The notes under the pieces were generated by a model, which saw only the letters and a list, made by a program, of their open reading frames with translations, had not been told where the DNA came from and did not search any database. A stretch of DNA of 6,244 nt from Bacteroidales bacterium (GTDB lineage Bacteria; Bacteroidota; Bacteroidia; Bacteroidales; ML635J-15): the NCBI GenBank assembly GCA_007130555.1, contig SLSH01000184.1, forward strand, positions 1-6,244. Direction: 5' to 3'. A program made the position numbers and the translations under genes. Below, piece after piece: positions 6,091 through 6,244 of this stretch (the stretch's first letter is position 1; each line of letters opens with the position of its first letter).

Positions 6091-6118
6091 ACAGATTTCT
6101 CCTCTCACGCGATGATTA
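6091..6118 (-). repeat. Dispersed intergenic repeat fragment, copy 2 (reverse)
   Basis: Read on the minus strand this segment is ATCATCGCGTGAGAGG followed by AGAAATCTGT. Its GGAGAAATCT core (6093-6102 on +, as AGATTTCTCC) is identical to the end of copy 1 at 811-820, and the start TCAT plus GTGAG-like middle matches the general shape of the same Bacteroidota intergenic repeat. The shared exact stretch is only 10 bases; the wider similarity is weak. Confidence 0.4.
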
Positions 6119-6244
6119 GACTATTAAATAGTGCCTGCAAGAAAACTACCGATTTTGGGGTCTTTGATAAGAAAGCGTCAAAGACAAGGCTTTCGAAGTT
6201 TCTGAAACTAAGGAGTTTACTTTTCGTAAATGACTGTTTCAGAA
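6112..6244 (+). CDS. Doubtful partial open frame running off the window
   Basis: From ATG 6112 the frame stays open for 44 codons to the window edge, starting MIRLLNSACKKTTDFGVFDK and rich in Lys and Arg. No family is recognised. It overlaps the repeat fragment and two long perfect inverted repeats, which suggests that the DNA or RNA structure, not a protein, is what is kept here. It may be either a real small gene or a spurious frame inside a repetitive element. Confidence 0.15.
   Translation, partial: MIRLLNSACKKTTDFGVFDKKASKTRLSKFLKLRSLLFVNDCFR
6160..6185 (+). repeat. 8-bp perfect inverted repeat
   Basis: GTCTTTGA (6160-6167) and TCAAAGAC (6178-6185) are perfect reverse complements around a 10-base spacer. 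GAAAG (6171-6175) and CTTTC (6190-6194) could form a competing stem. No T run follows, so it is not a standard terminator for the operon, though it lies about 110 bases past its end. Confidence 0.4.
6200..6244 (+). repeat. 9-bp perfect inverted repeat with inner stem at the window edge
   Basis: TTCTGAAAC (6200-6208) and GTTTCAGAA (6236-6244) are perfect reverse complements. Inside them TTTAC (6216-6220) pairs with GTAAA (6226-6230) around a TTTTC loop, so the whole 45-base segment can fold into one interrupted hairpin. The outer stem may extend past the window. Confidence 0.45.

Noticed and set aside
6160..6185. Intrinsic terminator for the polyamine operon
   Set aside because: The stem is good, but no T run follows and it lies about 110 bases after the last stop codon, so the classical signal is absent.
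1..6244. CRISPR array, prophage, insertion sequence or defence island
   Set aside because: No regularly spaced repeats, no transposase, integrase, phage structural or nuclease genes; the coding content is metabolic and envelope-related.

Overview
The window looks like chromosomal DNA from a member of the Bacteroidota, probably a Bacteroidales- or Flavobacteriia-like lineage. The evidence is strongly AT-rich DNA, genes with A-rich stretches instead of Shine-Dalgarno sites before their ATGs, a Bacteroidota-type -7 promoter element (TAnnTTTG) ahead of the main operon, a lipoprotein, a TlpA-like protein of a kind common in this phylum, and a decarboxylase/ureohydrolase/deoxyhypusine-synthase-like trio that I associate with Bacteroidota. 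All supported genes lie on the + strand. I see no tRNA, rRNA, CRISPR array, transposase or phage gene.

Layout. Positions 1-78 are probably the lysine-rich C-terminal end of an upstream gene. Positions 165-716 encode a small lipoprotein carrying a single cupin domain. Positions 717-1045 are a gene-free gap that holds one copy of a dispersed intergenic repeat (core GGAGAAATCT) and small hairpins. Positions 1046-2494 encode an exported protein with a TlpA/thioredoxin-like C-terminal domain whose CxxC active site is replaced by SxxS. Positions 2495-2751 hold a possible structured RNA element, an AT-rich inverted repeat and a good promoter candidate. Positions 2752-6052 are a compact three-gene polyamine unit. 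Positions 6053-6244 hold a second copy of the repeat core in reverse orientation, then strongly self-complementary sequence running off the window edge.

How the genes work together. The three-gene unit forms a readable pathway. A PLP-dependent arginine decarboxylase (465 aa) makes agmatine. An agmatinase (285 aa) converts agmatine to putrescine and urea. A deoxyhypusine-synthase-family enzyme (325 aa) could then transfer an aminobutyl group. Bacteria lack eIF5A, the normal substrate of deoxyhypusine synthase. The bacterial protein keeps the catalytic Lys and the NAD-binding core but changes several residues of the spermidine pocket. The most economical inference is that it makes a polyamine, with homospermidine the first candidate, so the operon would run arginine to agmatine to putrescine to homospermidine without decarboxylated S-adenosylmethionine. 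This operon is the most interesting system in the window. It is probably a known gene arrangement whose last step is easily mis-annotated, not an entirely new system.

The cupin lipoprotein and the SxxS thioredoxin-like protein have no visible functional link to the polyamine genes.
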